A stretch of 64,000 nucleotides of DNA from an uncultured Clostridia bacterium (GCA_944350085.1 CALVNY010000009.1:1-64000); one strand, 5' to 3'; counted from the stretch's first letter, positions 6,636 through 16,370 are shown. The notes: generated by a model from the letters alone, not told the origin. Made by a program: numbers and translations.

Positions 6636-7694
6636 ATGAAAAATATAATTTTAACAGGTGATAGACCAACAGGTAAATTGCACATTGGACATTTTGTTGG
6701 TTCTTTAAGAAGTAGAATAAAATTACAAAATGAAGGTAATTATGAAAAATTTTATGTTATGATTGCTGATGCGCAAGCATTAACAGATAACTTTGACAAT
6801 ATTGACAAAGTTAAAAATAATATTTTAGAAGTTGCACTAGATTATTTGGCATGTGGGCTAGACCCAAACAAAGTAACATTTTTTATACAATCGGAAATAA
6901 GTGAACTTACTGAATTTACATTTTATTATATGAACTTAGTAACATTATCTAGGCTTCAAAGAAATCCAACAGTAAAAACAGAAATAAATCAAAAAGAATT
7001 TGGTAAAAGCATTCCAACTGGTTTTTTATGTTACCCAATTAGTCAGGCAGCAGACATAACTGCGTTTAATGCAAATTTAATTCCTGTTGGTGATGACCAA
7101 CTTCCAATGATTGAGCAAACCAGGGAAATTGTTAGAAGTTTTAATTCGGTTTATAAATGTGATTTGTTAGTTGAGCCAAAAGAAATTTTGCCAGAAAACA
7201 AAACTTGCTTTAGATTGCCGGGGACTGATGGAAAAGCAAAAATGAGTAAAAGCCTTGGTAACTGCATATATATAAGCGATGAAGAAAGCGTTTTAAAACA
7301 AAAAGTTTACAGTATGTACACCGACCCTAACCACATAAAAGTTTCCGACCCGGGGAATGTTGAAGGAAATGTTGTGTTTATTTATCTTGATGCTTTTTGT
7401 GAAGACAAATATTTTGAAAAATATTTGCCTGAATATAAAAATCTAGACGAATTAAAAGCACACTACACTCGTGGTGGACTAGGGGATATGAAAATTAAAA
7501 ACTTTTTGTTTAATATATTAAATGATGTTTTAACACCAATTAGAGAAAGACGAAAAGAATTAGCCAAAGAACCAGAAAAAATATTTGAAATTTTGTTTAA
7601 AGGCAGTGATGAAGCAAAGGTTGTGGCTAAAACTAATCTTTTAAAATTAAAAAAAGCAATAGGTATTGATTATAGAAGTTATTTCAAAAAATAG
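6636..7694 (+). CDS. trpS: Tryptophanyl-tRNA synthetase
   Basis: A 352-residue class I aminoacyl-tRNA synthetase that charges tRNA-Trp. The HIGH motif is exact (residues 16-19, in GKLHIGH) and the KMSKS loop is exact (residues 202-206, KMSKSLGN). GDDQLPMIEQTREI near residues 152-165 is the usual tryptophan-family block. Length is normal for the bacterial enzyme. The start follows AAGGAGAATAATT. Expression is evidently controlled by the Trp leader peptide and attenuator directly upstream, rather than by the T-box that commonly controls trpS in Firmicutes; no T-box sequence (GGTGG-ACCGCG type) is present. Confidence 0.97.
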   Translation: MKNIILTGDRPTGKLHIGHFVGSLRSRIKLQNEGNYEKFYVMIADAQALTDNFDNIDKVKNNILEVALDYLACGLDPNKVTFFIQSEISELTEFTFYYMNLVTLSRLQRNPTVKTEINQKEFGKSIPTGFLCYPISQAADITAFNANLIPVGDDQLPMIEQTREIVRSFNSVYKCDLLVEPKEILPENKTCFRLPGTDGKAKMSKSLGNCIYISDEESVLKQKVYSMYTDPNHIKVSDPGNVEGNVVFIYLDAFCEDKYFEKYLPEYKNLDELKAHYTRGGLGDMKIKNFLFNILNDVLTPIRERRKELAKEPEKIFEILFKGSDEAKVVAKTNLLKLKKAIGIDYRSYFKK

Positions 7695-7727
7695 TATATT
7701 TCTTGTGTGTTTTGTATATAAATTAAT

Positions 7728-8351
7728 ATGCAAAACATACAAGAATTTTTTGTTACAACATTTAATAATCCAATAATTGCAACTTTAATTGTTGCACTTC
7801 TTCCAATATTTGAACTAAGGGGTGCAATTCCGTTTGGAATGAGCACTGCTTTTTGGGGAACACAAGCATTAGATGTTGGAACAGCATTTTTAATTGGGTT
7901 TGTTGGAAGTTGTATTCCTGTGTTTTTTATTGCACTTTTGTTTAAACCATTGATTAATTATTTAAAAAACACAAAATTGTTTAAAAGAATTGCTACAAAA
8001 TTTGAAAAAAGATTGGTTGATAAAAGTAAAAATTTTGAAAACAAAAACACAAGACTAAAAAAGATTTTAGGAATAATACTTTTTGTTGGTGTTCCGTTGC
8101 CGCTTACAGGGGTGTACACTGGAACAGCCATTGCAGTAATAATTGGATTGAGCTTTTGGGACTCTGTGTTTAGTGTAATAATTGGCAACTTAATTGCTGG
8201 CACAATAATTTCCTTACTAAGTTCGCTTTCGGCAAACGCCACAAATATTATTTTAATTGCGTTTGTTAGTTTTTTGATTTTAATTATTTTTATTTCAATT
8301 ATTAAAAATATTTATAATAAAGTTAAAAACAAAAAAAATTTAATAGGATAG
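7728..8351 (+). CDS. COG2426-type small multidrug export / DUF-type membrane protein
   Basis: A 207-residue membrane protein matching the family annotated small multidrug export protein (Pfam Sm_multidrug_ex). Its hallmarks are visible: LLPIFELRGAIPFG near residues 24-37, a basic cytoplasmic loop near residues 80-110, and VGVPLPLTGVYTGTAIA near residues 122-138, with about five hydrophobic segments. The real substrate of this family is not established and the name should be read cautiously. It lies 33 nt after trpS. No Shine-Dalgarno is visible; TGTATATAAATTAAT precedes the ATG, which could be a -10 box with an almost leaderless start, or the gene may depend on coupling to trpS. Confidence 0.82.
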   Translation: MQNIQEFFVTTFNNPIIATLIVALLPIFELRGAIPFGMSTAFWGTQALDVGTAFLIGFVGSCIPVFFIALLFKPLINYLKNTKLFKRIATKFEKRLVDKSKNFENKNTRLKKILGIILFVGVPLPLTGVYTGTAIAVIIGLSFWDSVFSVIIGNLIAGTIISLLSSLSANATNIILIAFVSFLILIIFISIIKNIYNKVKNKKNLIG

Positions 8352-8385
8352 ATGTCTAAAAATATTTTATTTTTAGACATTTTTT
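8352..8385 (+). terminator. Terminator after the trpS-exporter unit
   Basis: ATGTCTAAAAA (8352-8362) pairs with TTTTTAGACAT (8370-8380), followed by Ts. Confidence 0.8.
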
Positions 8386-8520
8386 AATTTAAAAATATTT
8401 TAAATATGTTTGTTGAAAATATATAAATTGCGTTATACTAAATGTATAATTAAAATATAAAAAAATACATATTTGTAATTTAAAAAATAAATTAAATTAT
8501 TTTTTGTTAGGGGGGGTATT

Positions 8521-11500
8521 ATGACACCACAAACAATAACTTTGATATTATTAGCAATTGCATTGCTTTTTTTAGTAATAGGTATGTTTTGGGGAATTGT
8601 TAGGGGCTTTAAAAAATCTTTATTTAGAGGGATTTGGCTTTTTGTTTTGGCACTTATTATGTTTTTTTTAACACCAACAATAAGCAAGGCTATTTGCAAT
8701 TTAAATATTGAATTTTTAAATTTATCAATTCAAGGAGAACCTGTAACAAGCATTTATAATGCATTTAACACTCTTGTTATGTCGCAAGAAAACGTTGCAG
8801 AAATGGTTGAAGCCAATCCAGATTTAGTTCCTTTAATTGAAGAATTGATTGTGCTATTTATAAACGTTTTTATGTTTCCAATTTTGTTTTGGCTTGCAAA
8901 AATTATAACATATCCAATTTGGGCAATAATTTCAGCAATAGTATTTAAAAAGAAAAAAATCAAAGTTGATGGAAAGAAAAAGGTTGTAAAAACTAAAAAA
9001 TATAGATTTGCTGGTTTATTAATTGGTGCAGTATCTGGAGTTATGATTTTGGCCGTAACATTAATGCCAATTAATGGAACAGTAAAACTAATTAAAGAAG
9101 TTGATGAAATTGAATATAGTGGTGGTGAAAATGGTGAAGGAATAATAACCACAATGCTTGGAAAAGAAAATATGGAATTAGTTGATTCTTATTCTAACAG
9201 TATTTTAAGTAAGGCATTAAAATACACAGGAATAACCTATATTTCTAATAGTATGTACAACTTTTTGTCCACAAAAAAAATAGATGACCAAAAAGTGTCA
9301 CTAACCGAAGAAGTAAAATTGTATGTTAAACTTTATAATGATTTTGAAGTTATACAAAAAACTAATTTTACAACTATTGATAAATTAGGCATGAGCAACT
9401 TTTTAAATAGCAGTGAAAACCTTATTAAAAGATTATTTTCAAGCAAATTAATTAAAGTTGCAGGTGATGACTTAATAACTTATGCAATTGATTTACTTGA
9501 ACAAAACGAAACATTTACAAACAAAATAAATAGTATTTCAATTGATGAATTAAGAGAGTTGGCAAATCAAGCAATAGAAGAACTTAAAACAAGTAATGTT
9601 AGCACGATTCAACAAGATTTATTAAATACTGTTTATATTTGTAAAACTTTAAATGATAATGACATTATGATTCCTTTAATTCATAACACTGTGGAACCTA
9701 TTGAATACTTAAATTTGGTTACTGATAGAGTGGTTGATGAAGTTTCTAAATATATGTTTAAAATGCCAAGTGTTAACAAAATTTATCCAACAGCAATAAA
9801 CAAAGGATTGTCTTATGTTGCACGAATTTTAGACTTTACTTACACCGAAACCGATTATTCAAATGAAAATCTTTCACAACAAGATTTTGCAAACATAATA
9901 AAAGGTGGTTTGGCAGTTGCAAGAACATTAAATTTTGATAGTGAATATTTTGTTACAAAATCAAGTTTTGAAGCAACAGGTCAATTTTTGGACACATTAA
10001 AGAACTTAAACGTTTTGCAAAATGGTGTGTTTGATAATATTATTGAAAAATTGTTTGACAAAGGTGTTGAATACTTAAACAAACAAAACATTGATGCAAA
10101 ACTAAAAGATTTAATAAGTAATGTTGTTGGCAAAGTTGAAAATTTAATACTTGAAAAAACAACTTTATTAAAAGACGAATTAAGGCAATATGGTGTGTTG
10201 TTTGATGATGTTAAAAATGTTGTTAATGAATTTCAAACAACAGCAAAAGACAAATTGACTTTAAAAGTGTACGGGGCATTACTTGACAGATTAAACAAAA
10301 CCGATTTGTTTAAAGAAGTTGTTCCAGATGTTATTGACACTGGTTGGAGTTTAATTAAAGATCAAGTGGCTCAGGCATTGCCACAACTAACAGACATAAA
10401 CAAAATATTTGAAACAATTAAAAATAATTTAATTTTAATTTTGGAAAACCAAAACAAACAAAATCCAGATATTAGTTCTCCAAGCAATATTCAACTTTCA
10501 CTTGAAACTGAATTTCAAAATTTACAATCATTGTATGATTTTGTTTGTGACAATTTTTTAAGTTATTTTAAAGATGGTGGAAGTGGACTAGATGGGCTAG
10601 TTAATGATGTGTTTAAAGATGACAACACTTTAATGGCTGGGCTTGGAATTGAACTTGATAACTTAACAAAAAACAACCAATTAATTTTAACAAATGATGT
10701 TGTTCGTTCAGTTGTTGCTCAAACATTTAAAATTGCAAGGGATAATATAATAACAGATGAAAGAATGCTAGAATTTGTAAATGACATAATTTACAATATC
10801 GAAACCTACACAGTTAAAGTTACTTGGGAACACGAATTTGAATATTTTAAAGAGTTGGCAAACACAGCAAAATCTGGAATAAGCCTAGACACAATAGGCA
10901 CAGTGCTTGATAGTGTGTGCGAAAGCAAGTATATAGGGTACACTTTAATTAATGAGTTGTTGCAAGAAAAAATACAAGAAAAATATGATGCATTGCCAGA
11001 TGATATAAAAAATACAAGCACAGCAGACATTATTTCAGCAATTAAAACAAATATAGGTAAAATTAATTCAGGAATTTATAATCAAGAAATTAATTACTTG
11101 TTAGATTTAATTGATTTATTTGAAAATTTTGCATCAAAATCTTATTCGGAAATGGGAACAGCCCTTGACGGATTTAATTCAAGTTTCACAATTTCAAGCG
11201 TTAGAAATTCAATTTTAAGTTATGGTATTAATAAAAAACTTGAAGATTCTACTTTATCTAGCACATTTAGAACTATTTTAGAAACAATAAGTGCAAATGT
11301 TTCTAGAATTCCAAACCGTGTTTCAAACGATTTCTATTACACTGAATTTATGGCACTTCAAACATTGTCGGAAACATCTTATCCAACAAGCAAAGATGAA
11401 TTAACGGAAAGTATGTTGTCAGACATTGGACTTAAATTTTACAATGTAAGTAACAATTATTTAAGTTATAACTTAGGTGAAGTGGTTATGGGCATAATTT

Positions 11501-12108
11501 TTGATTATGTTGAATATCCAGACATTGCAGATGTTATAAATTCTATAAAAAACACTATTGTAGGAAGCAATGGAATTCTTATAAACAACAAATTGAATCC
11601 TAACTTAAATAACGAAACTCAATTAGTTAAGAAAGCAAATTATGTTGGAGCGTTTACCGAACTTAAAGAGTTAATGGATATTTACGAGTCAGTTAGTGCA
11701 ATAAGCACATCAAAAGACACTGATGCAAGTGTTATTGGTGGTTATCTTGATGAATTTGCAAATTTGAACATTATTACTAACGAAGATAAAACTATTGCAA
11801 AAATGGTTTTAGATGATTTTAGTGTTGCAATAAAAGATGAAATCACTGCAAGAAAACAAAATAAAATAGATGAAATTCAAGAAAGTTCTTTAACAGATCA
11901 ACAAAAAACTGAACTTATTGAAAAAGTTAGTGAAAAGGCACTTGAATATCAAAATGATTTTGAAAGCGTGATTGTAAACTCAAAAAGTGAAGTTGACAAC
12001 AAAACTGATGATGTTAGTTATGTTACAATTTTCCAAACACTTATTACAAACATAAACAACTTACTTGAATCTATTGATGAAGAGTTTAATAGTTATACAA
12101 CATTTTAG
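8521..12108 (+). CDS. Giant membrane-anchored protein with CvpA-like N-terminal domain
   Basis: A 1195-residue protein. The first 185 residues hold four membrane segments (about 5-30, 36-56, 105-135, 162-184), with the motif GIVRGFKKSLFRG after the first helix as in CvpA/colicin V production proteins. The remaining thousand residues lack further membrane segments and are helical, Asn/Asp/Lys-rich, with repeated Leu/Ile heptad-like spacing; by topology they are probably outside the cell. CvpA-like domains elsewhere are short, so this is an unusual extension. The start follows a strong TAGGGGGG ribosome site. It is transcribed alone and ends in the strongest terminator of the window. A structural cell-envelope role is a guess. 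Confidence 0.7.
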   Translation: MTPQTITLILLAIALLFLVIGMFWGIVRGFKKSLFRGIWLFVLALIMFFLTPTISKAICNLNIEFLNLSIQGEPVTSIYNAFNTLVMSQENVAEMVEANPDLVPLIEELIVLFINVFMFPILFWLAKIITYPIWAIISAIVFKKKKIKVDGKKKVVKTKKYRFAGLLIGAVSGVMILAVTLMPINGTVKLIKEVDEIEYSGGENGEGIITTMLGKENMELVDSYSNSILSKALKYTGITYISNSMYNFLSTKKIDDQKVSLTEEVKLYVKLYNDFEVIQKTNFTTIDKLGMSNFLNSSENLIKRLFSSKLIKVAGDDLITYAIDLLEQNETFTNKINSISIDELRELANQAIEELKTSNVSTIQQDLLNTVYICKTLNDNDIMIPLIHNTVEPIEYLNLVTDRVVDEVSKYMFKMPSVNKIYPTAINKGLSYVARILDFTYTETDYSNENLSQQDFANIIKGGLAVARTLNFDSEYFVTKSSFEATGQFLDTLKNLNVLQNGVFDNIIEKLFDKGVEYLNKQNIDAKLKDLISNVVGKVENLILEKTTLLKDELRQYGVLFDDVKNVVNEFQTTAKDKLTLKVYGALLDRLNKTDLFKEVVPDVIDTGWSLIKDQVAQALPQLTDINKIFETIKNNLILILENQNKQNPDISSPSNIQLSLETEFQNLQSLYDFVCDNFLSYFKDGGSGLDGLVNDVFKDDNTLMAGLGIELDNLTKNNQLILTNDVVRSVVAQTFKIARDNIITDERMLEFVNDIIYNIETYTVKVTWEHEFEYFKELANTAKSGISLDTIGTVLDSVCESKYIGYTLINELLQEKIQEKYDALPDDIKNTSTADIISAIKTNIGKINSGIYNQEINYLLDLIDLFENFASKSYSEMGTALDGFNSSFTISSVRNSILSYGINKKLEDSTLSSTFRTILETISANVSRIPNRVSNDFYYTEFMALQTLSETSYPTSKDELTESMLSDIGLKFYNVSNNYLSYNLGEVVMGIIFDYVEYPDIADVINSIKNTIVGSNGILINNKLNPNLNNETQLVKKANYVGAFTELKELMDIYESVSAISTSKDTDASVIGGYLDEFANLNIITNEDKTIAKMVLDDFSVAIKDEITARKQNKIDEIQESSLTDQQKTELIEKVSEKALEYQNDFESVIVNSKSEVDNKTDDVSYVTIFQTLITNINNLLESIDEEFNSYTTF

Positions 12109-12117
12109 TTGTAATTT

Positions 12118-12145
12118 AAGGTGGGGGTAAGCCCCACCTTTTTAT
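12118..12145 (+). terminator. Strong GC-rich terminator
   Basis: A perfect 9-bp stem AAGGTGGGG/CCCCACCTT with loop GTAAG, then Ts. Confidence 0.92.
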
Positions 12146-12290
12146 TGCTTTACAATGTAATACTAATTTGATAATATACTATATGAAGCAATAGATTGCA
12201 TTTATATTTAAGGTTGCTTTATAATTTATTTGTTAAAAATTAAATTTTTAGCAAAAGTTTTATAAATCATAAAATAAAAAGGACATAATT

Positions 12291-12599
12291 TTGAAAAACT
12301 TTAAAAAATTAGATGAAGGGTTTGTTTGTTTAAATTGTGGCAAAAAAGTGGAACCGTTAGGCTACACATCTCGAAATCATTGCCCACATTGTTTATATTC
12401 TTTGCATGTTGACATTAACCCGGGGGATAGGGCAAACACTTGTTTGGGTTTGTTAAAACCTGTTGGAATTGAAACAAAAAAGGGGGAATATGTAATCATA
12501 TTTAGATGTCAAAAATGTGGCAAAGAAACCAGAAACAAAGTTGCAATAGATGATGATTATTCACAAATTTTAAAAGTTAGTACAAATGGTAAATTATAA
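12291..12599 (+). CDS. RNHCP domain protein
   Basis: A 102-residue protein with two CxxC pairs (CLNCGKK near residue 14 and CQKCGKE near residue 72) and the family-defining core RNHCPHCLYSLHVD near residues 31-44, matching the RNHCP domain, a small zinc-binding domain of unknown function. The length is typical. Translation probably starts at TTG 12291, with AAAAGGA nine bases upstream; no in-frame ATG occurs before the first CxxC. The following gene starts on the last base of the stop codon, so the two are co-translated. Confidence 0.85.
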   Translation: MKNFKKLDEGFVCLNCGKKVEPLGYTSRNHCPHCLYSLHVDINPGDRANTCLGLLKPVGIETKKGEYVIIFRCQKCGKETRNKVAIDDDYSQILKVSTNGKL

Positions 12600-13411
12600 T
12601 GGATACAAATAAAACAATAAAAAAATTAAAAACATTTACAATTTTAAACATAATTTTATATGCTATTATGCTTATTTCATTAGTGATTTTGGAAGAAAAT
12701 GTTTTCACATTGCTTTTTCCAGACGCAAAGTTTAAAGGCTTATCATTTTTTTTAACAATGTTGCTTGTGCTTTTAGTAAGTGCAGTGTATTTTACTTTTT
12801 ATTTTTTAATACAAATGAATATTGCAAACATCTTAAAAAAGCAATGTGACCCTATAAAATATAAAGAAGTGTACTTTGCTTTAAGCCCTAAAAACAATCC
12901 TGTTGGTAAAAAACTAGTTGAAATTACAGCAGAATTTATGAGAGGAAATTTTGACCTTGCAAAAACTTTGTGCTTTGATGTTATAAAAAATGAAAGCAAT
13001 ATAAACTTAAAACAAAATGCTTATATTGTGCTTAGTCAAATTTTTTTAGTGGAAAATGATGTTGAAAACTTAAACTATTTAAGGCAAAGTGCAAATATTT
13101 TAGCGAACAATCCAAAGTTGGGTAAATTTTATGCACATATTGCGGAGTCGGCAACAGTTTTTATTGAATTTTTAGTTGGCGACCCAACAATTATGCTAAA
13201 AGCCTATGAAAATGCAAGGCAAATATGCAAAAACAAATGCGATTTATATTTATCATTATATTACTATGCTTTGGCACTACTTAAAACCAACAACGATGAA
13301 AAGGCAGTTAATATTTTTGAAGAACTTATGAATAATGCAAATGGATTATTTGTTGCACAATATTCTAAACTAGCACTTCTATATTATGCAACAGGAGAAA
13401 TGAAAAGATAA
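12599..13411 (+). CDS. Membrane protein with TPR-like helical C-terminal region
   Basis: A 270-residue protein with two membrane segments (about residues 12-32 and 50-78) followed by an all-helical soluble region of about 180 residues with alternating A/L/Y-rich helices (for example AYIVLSQIFLVEND and LYYYALALLKTNND), which resembles tetratricopeptide-type repeats. It could be an adaptor presenting a TPR surface to the cytoplasm. The start codon overlaps the stop of the RNHCP gene by one base. Family not recognised beyond the TPR-like pattern. Confidence 0.65.
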   Translation: MDTNKTIKKLKTFTILNIILYAIMLISLVILEENVFTLLFPDAKFKGLSFFLTMLLVLLVSAVYFTFYFLIQMNIANILKKQCDPIKYKEVYFALSPKNNPVGKKLVEITAEFMRGNFDLAKTLCFDVIKNESNINLKQNAYIVLSQIFLVENDVENLNYLRQSANILANNPKLGKFYAHIAESATVFIEFLVGDPTIMLKAYENARQICKNKCDLYLSLYYYALALLKTNNDEKAVNIFEELMNNANGLFVAQYSKLALLYYATGEMKR

Positions 13412-13418
13412 TAAAATA

Positions 13419-13449
13419 AAAACACGATAAGTTATCGTGTTTTATTTTT
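13419..13449. terminator. Bidirectional terminator between convergent genes
   Basis: AAAACACGAT (13419-13428) pairs with ATCGTGTTTT (13434-13443) with T-rich sequence on both sides, serving the TPR-like gene and the convergent VTT-domain gene. Confidence 0.78.
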
Positions 13450-13472
13450 TTTGTATTTTGTATTTTAGTTTT

Positions 13473-14183
13473 TTATTTTTTGGGTTTTGCCATTTTTTTG
13501 TTTTTTGATAGGGCTTGAACAAACCATTTTTCAAGTTTTTCTTGTTTTTTTGTTAAAATTATGGCAAAAATTATTGCAACAATTAAAAATATTGCTAATA
13601 AAATTATGCCTAAGGAACTTTTAATTGCAATAGTTCCAACAAAGCAAGTAAATATTAAATCAATAGCACGGGTTACTAAAATTACACAAAGAAAATATGA
13701 AAATTTTATGTTTGAAAGCCCAGCACTAACACAAAGTATATCATCAGGGAAAACAGCAATAAGCATAAAAATTGGTAATAAAAATTTGCCCTTTCCAATG
13801 GTTTTGGCGTAATGCATTGCTTTGTCTTTGCCAACTAATAAATTTAGTATTTTAAGCCCACCACATCTTCCAATAAAAAACATTATTATTGAACCTATAA
13901 CAATTCCAACATAACTTATTAAAAATGCTTCTAGTGGACCAAAAATTAATATTGCTGGAACAGTGAAAATTATGCTGTTTATTGGCAAAAAAATTACTTG
14001 TAAAATTTGTAATAAAATAAAAATAAGTTGTCCAGCAAATCCGTTGCTACATAGTTCTCTTAAAGTGTTAATGTCGTCTAACTTAAAGTATTTTAAAATT
14101 AGCCACATAACTATCATTAATAATAAGTAAAATGCAATAAATAAAAAACTCTTTAAAATATTTTTCTTCTCTTTATTTTTCAT
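13473..14183 (-). CDS. TVP38/TMEM64 family (VTT domain) membrane protein
   Basis: A 236-residue membrane protein with about six hydrophobic segments. The VTT/DedA-like core is recognisable: LPINSIIFTVPAILIFGPLEAF around residues 66-88, GIVIGSIIMFFIGRCGG around 94-110, and FPDDILCVSAGLSNI around 145-160, which in DedA/VTT proteins forms re-entrant loops. Family members are implicated in lipid scrambling or transport (established for DedA and TMEM41/VMP1 relatives). The tail is basic (KKQEKLEKWFVQ). It is transcribed alone, convergent with the preceding gene. Confidence 0.85.
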   Translation of the reverse strand: MKNKEKKNILKSFLFIAFYLLLMIVMWLILKYFKLDDINTLRELCSNGFAGQLIFILLQILQVIFLPINSIIFTVPAILIFGPLEAFLISYVGIVIGSIIMFFIGRCGGLKILNLLVGKDKAMHYAKTIGKGKFLLPIFMLIAVFPDDILCVSAGLSNIKFSYFLCVILVTRAIDLIFTCFVGTIAIKSSLGIILLAIFLIVAIIFAIILTKKQEKLEKWFVQALSKNKKMAKPKK

Positions 14184-14244
14184 ACTATTACTATATGTTT
14201 TAAAATTTTATTTAATGCGAATTACTAAAAACAAATTTTAAGTA

Positions 14245-14273
14245 TTGACTATTGACTTGATTATCAATATATT
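14245..14273 (+). promoter_or_regulatory. Promoter of the 344-residue unknown protein
   Basis: TTGACT at 14245-14250, 17 nt, TATATT at 14268-14273. A second TTGACT follows at 14252 as part of a tandem ATTGACT repeat. Confidence 0.55.
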
Positions 14274-14317
14274 ATAAAATATTAATAATAAAAATTTGCC
14301 TAATTGGGAGATTTAAA

Positions 14318-15352
14318 ATGGATTTAAATAAAGAATTAAAACAATTATTAGAATTAAATAAACAAGCAACTAGTAAAAAATCTACTAGTTTAGATATTAA
14401 AAGATTAAATTACTATATTCTTCAATTATTTAACAATGGAGTTGAGTATTCTGATTTAGTTAAAGAAATACTAAACAAAAAATTAATTAGCAAAGAAACA
14501 AGAACAGAATTAATTTGCCGAATTACAGAACAAAAAATTTGCCCAACTTTGGAATATAATTCAGAAATCGGGTTTGATGCTAATGTAAGCCAATTTAAAA
14601 CAATTAACAATGTTGCACAATCAACAATTGGTGTTTTTAATTCTAAATGGTCAGACAATATTAAAAAATACAATTCTAAAGTTAACACAATGAAAGATTC
14701 AAACATTAATGCACTAACCAAAACTTTTATGTTGCTTGAACAAGTTGGCATTGAACAAAATGTTATAAAACTTTCGGAAGTTCAAGTTGGCAAACTTGAT
14801 TCAAAATCTTTTAACAAAACTTGTTTTTCTAAATTAAAAGGTTTTCACAACAAAACTTATGAAATAGAAGGCAAATTACATGCAGCCGAAGTTTCCTTAT
14901 TTGGTGGACAACAAAAGTATAATGAAATTTGTAAAATTTTATCTGGCGAATTAGCTTTTGATGATTATGCAAAATCTGTAATTAATGAGGCTATTAACTC
15001 TTACAAATGTTATTTGGAAGTTTTAAACTATTTTAATGGTTTTGTTAACACACAAATTGTTGGAGATGGTGGTAAATATAATTTTAAAGTTTTAGATAAA
15101 GGAGAATATGTTTATCAACACAAACCTAGCAATAGTTATAACATGGGAAGTTTGGTTAACGAATTTAATGAACAACTTGAAGAAGGGGTTGTTAAAAGTT
15201 TATTTAAAATCCAAGCAGAAAACCATTTTGTTTTTGAAGAAGAGGAAACGACAGCTCCAATTGAAGAAGCACAAACATCAACAGAAAACATTTTTGAAGA
15301 TGAAGTTGTTGAATCTCCATTTGAATCTTCAGGTGATGCAAGCGAAATGTAA
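14318..15352 (+). CDS. Soluble helical protein of unknown function
   Basis: A 344-residue protein without membrane segments or signal peptide. It is rich in Lys, Asn and Glu, mainly helical, with a short beta/turn-rich patch near residues 250-275 (GDGGKYNFKVLDKGEYVY) and an acidic low-complexity tail (EEEETTAPIEEAQTS, then EDEVVESPFESSGDASEM). An acidic disordered tail of this kind often serves protein contacts. The start is GGGAG followed by ATTTAAA and ATG. It has its own promoter and terminator. No family recognised. Confidence 0.65.
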   Translation: MDLNKELKQLLELNKQATSKKSTSLDIKRLNYYILQLFNNGVEYSDLVKEILNKKLISKETRTELICRITEQKICPTLEYNSEIGFDANVSQFKTINNVAQSTIGVFNSKWSDNIKKYNSKVNTMKDSNINALTKTFMLLEQVGIEQNVIKLSEVQVGKLDSKSFNKTCFSKLKGFHNKTYEIEGKLHAAEVSLFGGQQKYNEICKILSGELAFDDYAKSVINEAINSYKCYLEVLNYFNGFVNTQIVGDGGKYNFKVLDKGEYVYQHKPSNSYNMGSLVNEFNEQLEEGVVKSLFKIQAENHFVFEEEETTAPIEEAQTSTENIFEDEVVESPFESSGDASEM

Positions 15353-15362
15353 AAAATTAAAT

Positions 15363-15395
15363 AAAAATGCTTTTAATTAAGCATTTTTATTTTTT
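15363..15395 (+). terminator. Terminator
   Basis: AAAAATGCTT pairs with AAGCATTTTT around TTAATT, then a T-rich tail. Confidence 0.78.
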
Positions 15396-15408
15396 ATTTA
15401 AAAAAATG

Positions 15409-15417
15409 TGTTATACT
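15409..15417 (+). promoter_or_regulatory. Extended -10 promoter of the pseudouridine synthase gene
   Basis: TGTTATACT: TGn extension directly before TATACT; no strong -35. Confidence 0.5.
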
Positions 15418-15474
15418 TAATATAAATATATTTAATTGCAAAATATTGTAATCAAAAAGGAATATTTATAAAAT

Positions 15475-16305
15475 ATGATTAATTTTAAAAATGAAGAAGT
15501 GGGCAGTTTAAGTAAAATAATTTTAAAAAAATATCCTTCAATAACTTTTGGCGAACTTAAAATTTTGTTTAGAAAAAAAGATGTTAAAGTTGATGGTAAA
15601 AGAATTAATGCTGATATAAAGTTGATTGGCGGTGAAGAAATTTTAGTTTACAACAAAGAAAAAAACATAAAAATACTGTACGAAGATGATAACTTAATAG
15701 TTGTGCATAAACCTTTTGGCGTGGAAACAACAAAAGTTGACAAAACTTATTTAGGGCAAAGTTTGGAAGAAATGACAAATGCTTTTGCCTGTCATAGGAT
15801 AGATATGAACACCGAAGGAATTGTTATATTAGCCAAAAATAAATTTATTCAAAATGAAATGTTTAAAGAGTTTAAATTAAATAATGTTCACAAGTTTTAT
15901 ATTGCACAAGTTTATGGAATTTTGAGTAAAAAAGAAGATGTGTTAAGTGGTTATTTAATTAAAATGACAGACGGGGTTAAGATTGTTGACAAAAAAGAAA
16001 AAAATGCATTAGAAATTAAAACTAAGTACAAAGTATTAAAAGAAGATAAAGAGTGCAGTTTGGTTGAAATTGAACTATTAACTGGTAGGACCCATCAAAT
16101 TAGAGCACATTTTGCCCATATTGGTCATTTTGTGGTTGGTGATAACAAATATGGGGATAAAGAAATTAATAAAAAATTGGGATTTAAAAAACAGTGTTTG
16201 TGTTCCTATAGGGTTACATTTACTTGTGAAAGCCCAATTCTAAAATACTTAAACGAAATTAAAATTGAAACAGAGCCAACTTTTTTAAATAATAATAAAT
16301 TGTAA
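15475..16305 (+). CDS. RluA-family pseudouridine synthase
   Basis: A 276-residue RNA pseudouridine synthase with an N-terminal S4-like RNA-binding domain (residues 1-60, with FRKKDVKVDGKRINADIKL) and the catalytic domain. The catalytic motif is HRIDMNTEG at residues 107-115, with Asp110 as the nucleophile (the family consensus is HRLDxxTSG). LLTGRTHQIRAHFAHIGH near residues 203-220 is the second family block. It isomerises uridine in rRNA or tRNA; the exact site cannot be assigned. The short catalytic loop and S4 domain fit the RluC/RluD branch. Transcribed alone, with an extended -10 promoter. Confidence 0.9.
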   Translation: MINFKNEEVGSLSKIILKKYPSITFGELKILFRKKDVKVDGKRINADIKLIGGEEILVYNKEKNIKILYEDDNLIVVHKPFGVETTKVDKTYLGQSLEEMTNAFACHRIDMNTEGIVILAKNKFIQNEMFKEFKLNNVHKFYIAQVYGILSKKEDVLSGYLIKMTDGVKIVDKKEKNALEIKTKYKVLKEDKECSLVEIELLTGRTHQIRAHFAHIGHFVVGDNKYGDKEINKKLGFKKQCLCSYRVTFTCESPILKYLNEIKIETEPTFLNNNKL

Positions 16306-16341
16306 TCTTTTGTTTAAAAATGTTATATATATATTTATAAA

Positions 16342-16370
16342 TTGACATTTTTTTGGTTTAATGATATATT
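16342..16370 (+). promoter_or_regulatory. Promoter of the SHOCT-tail operon
   Basis: Perfect TTGACA (16342-16347), 17 nt, TATATT (16365-16370). Confidence 0.75.
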
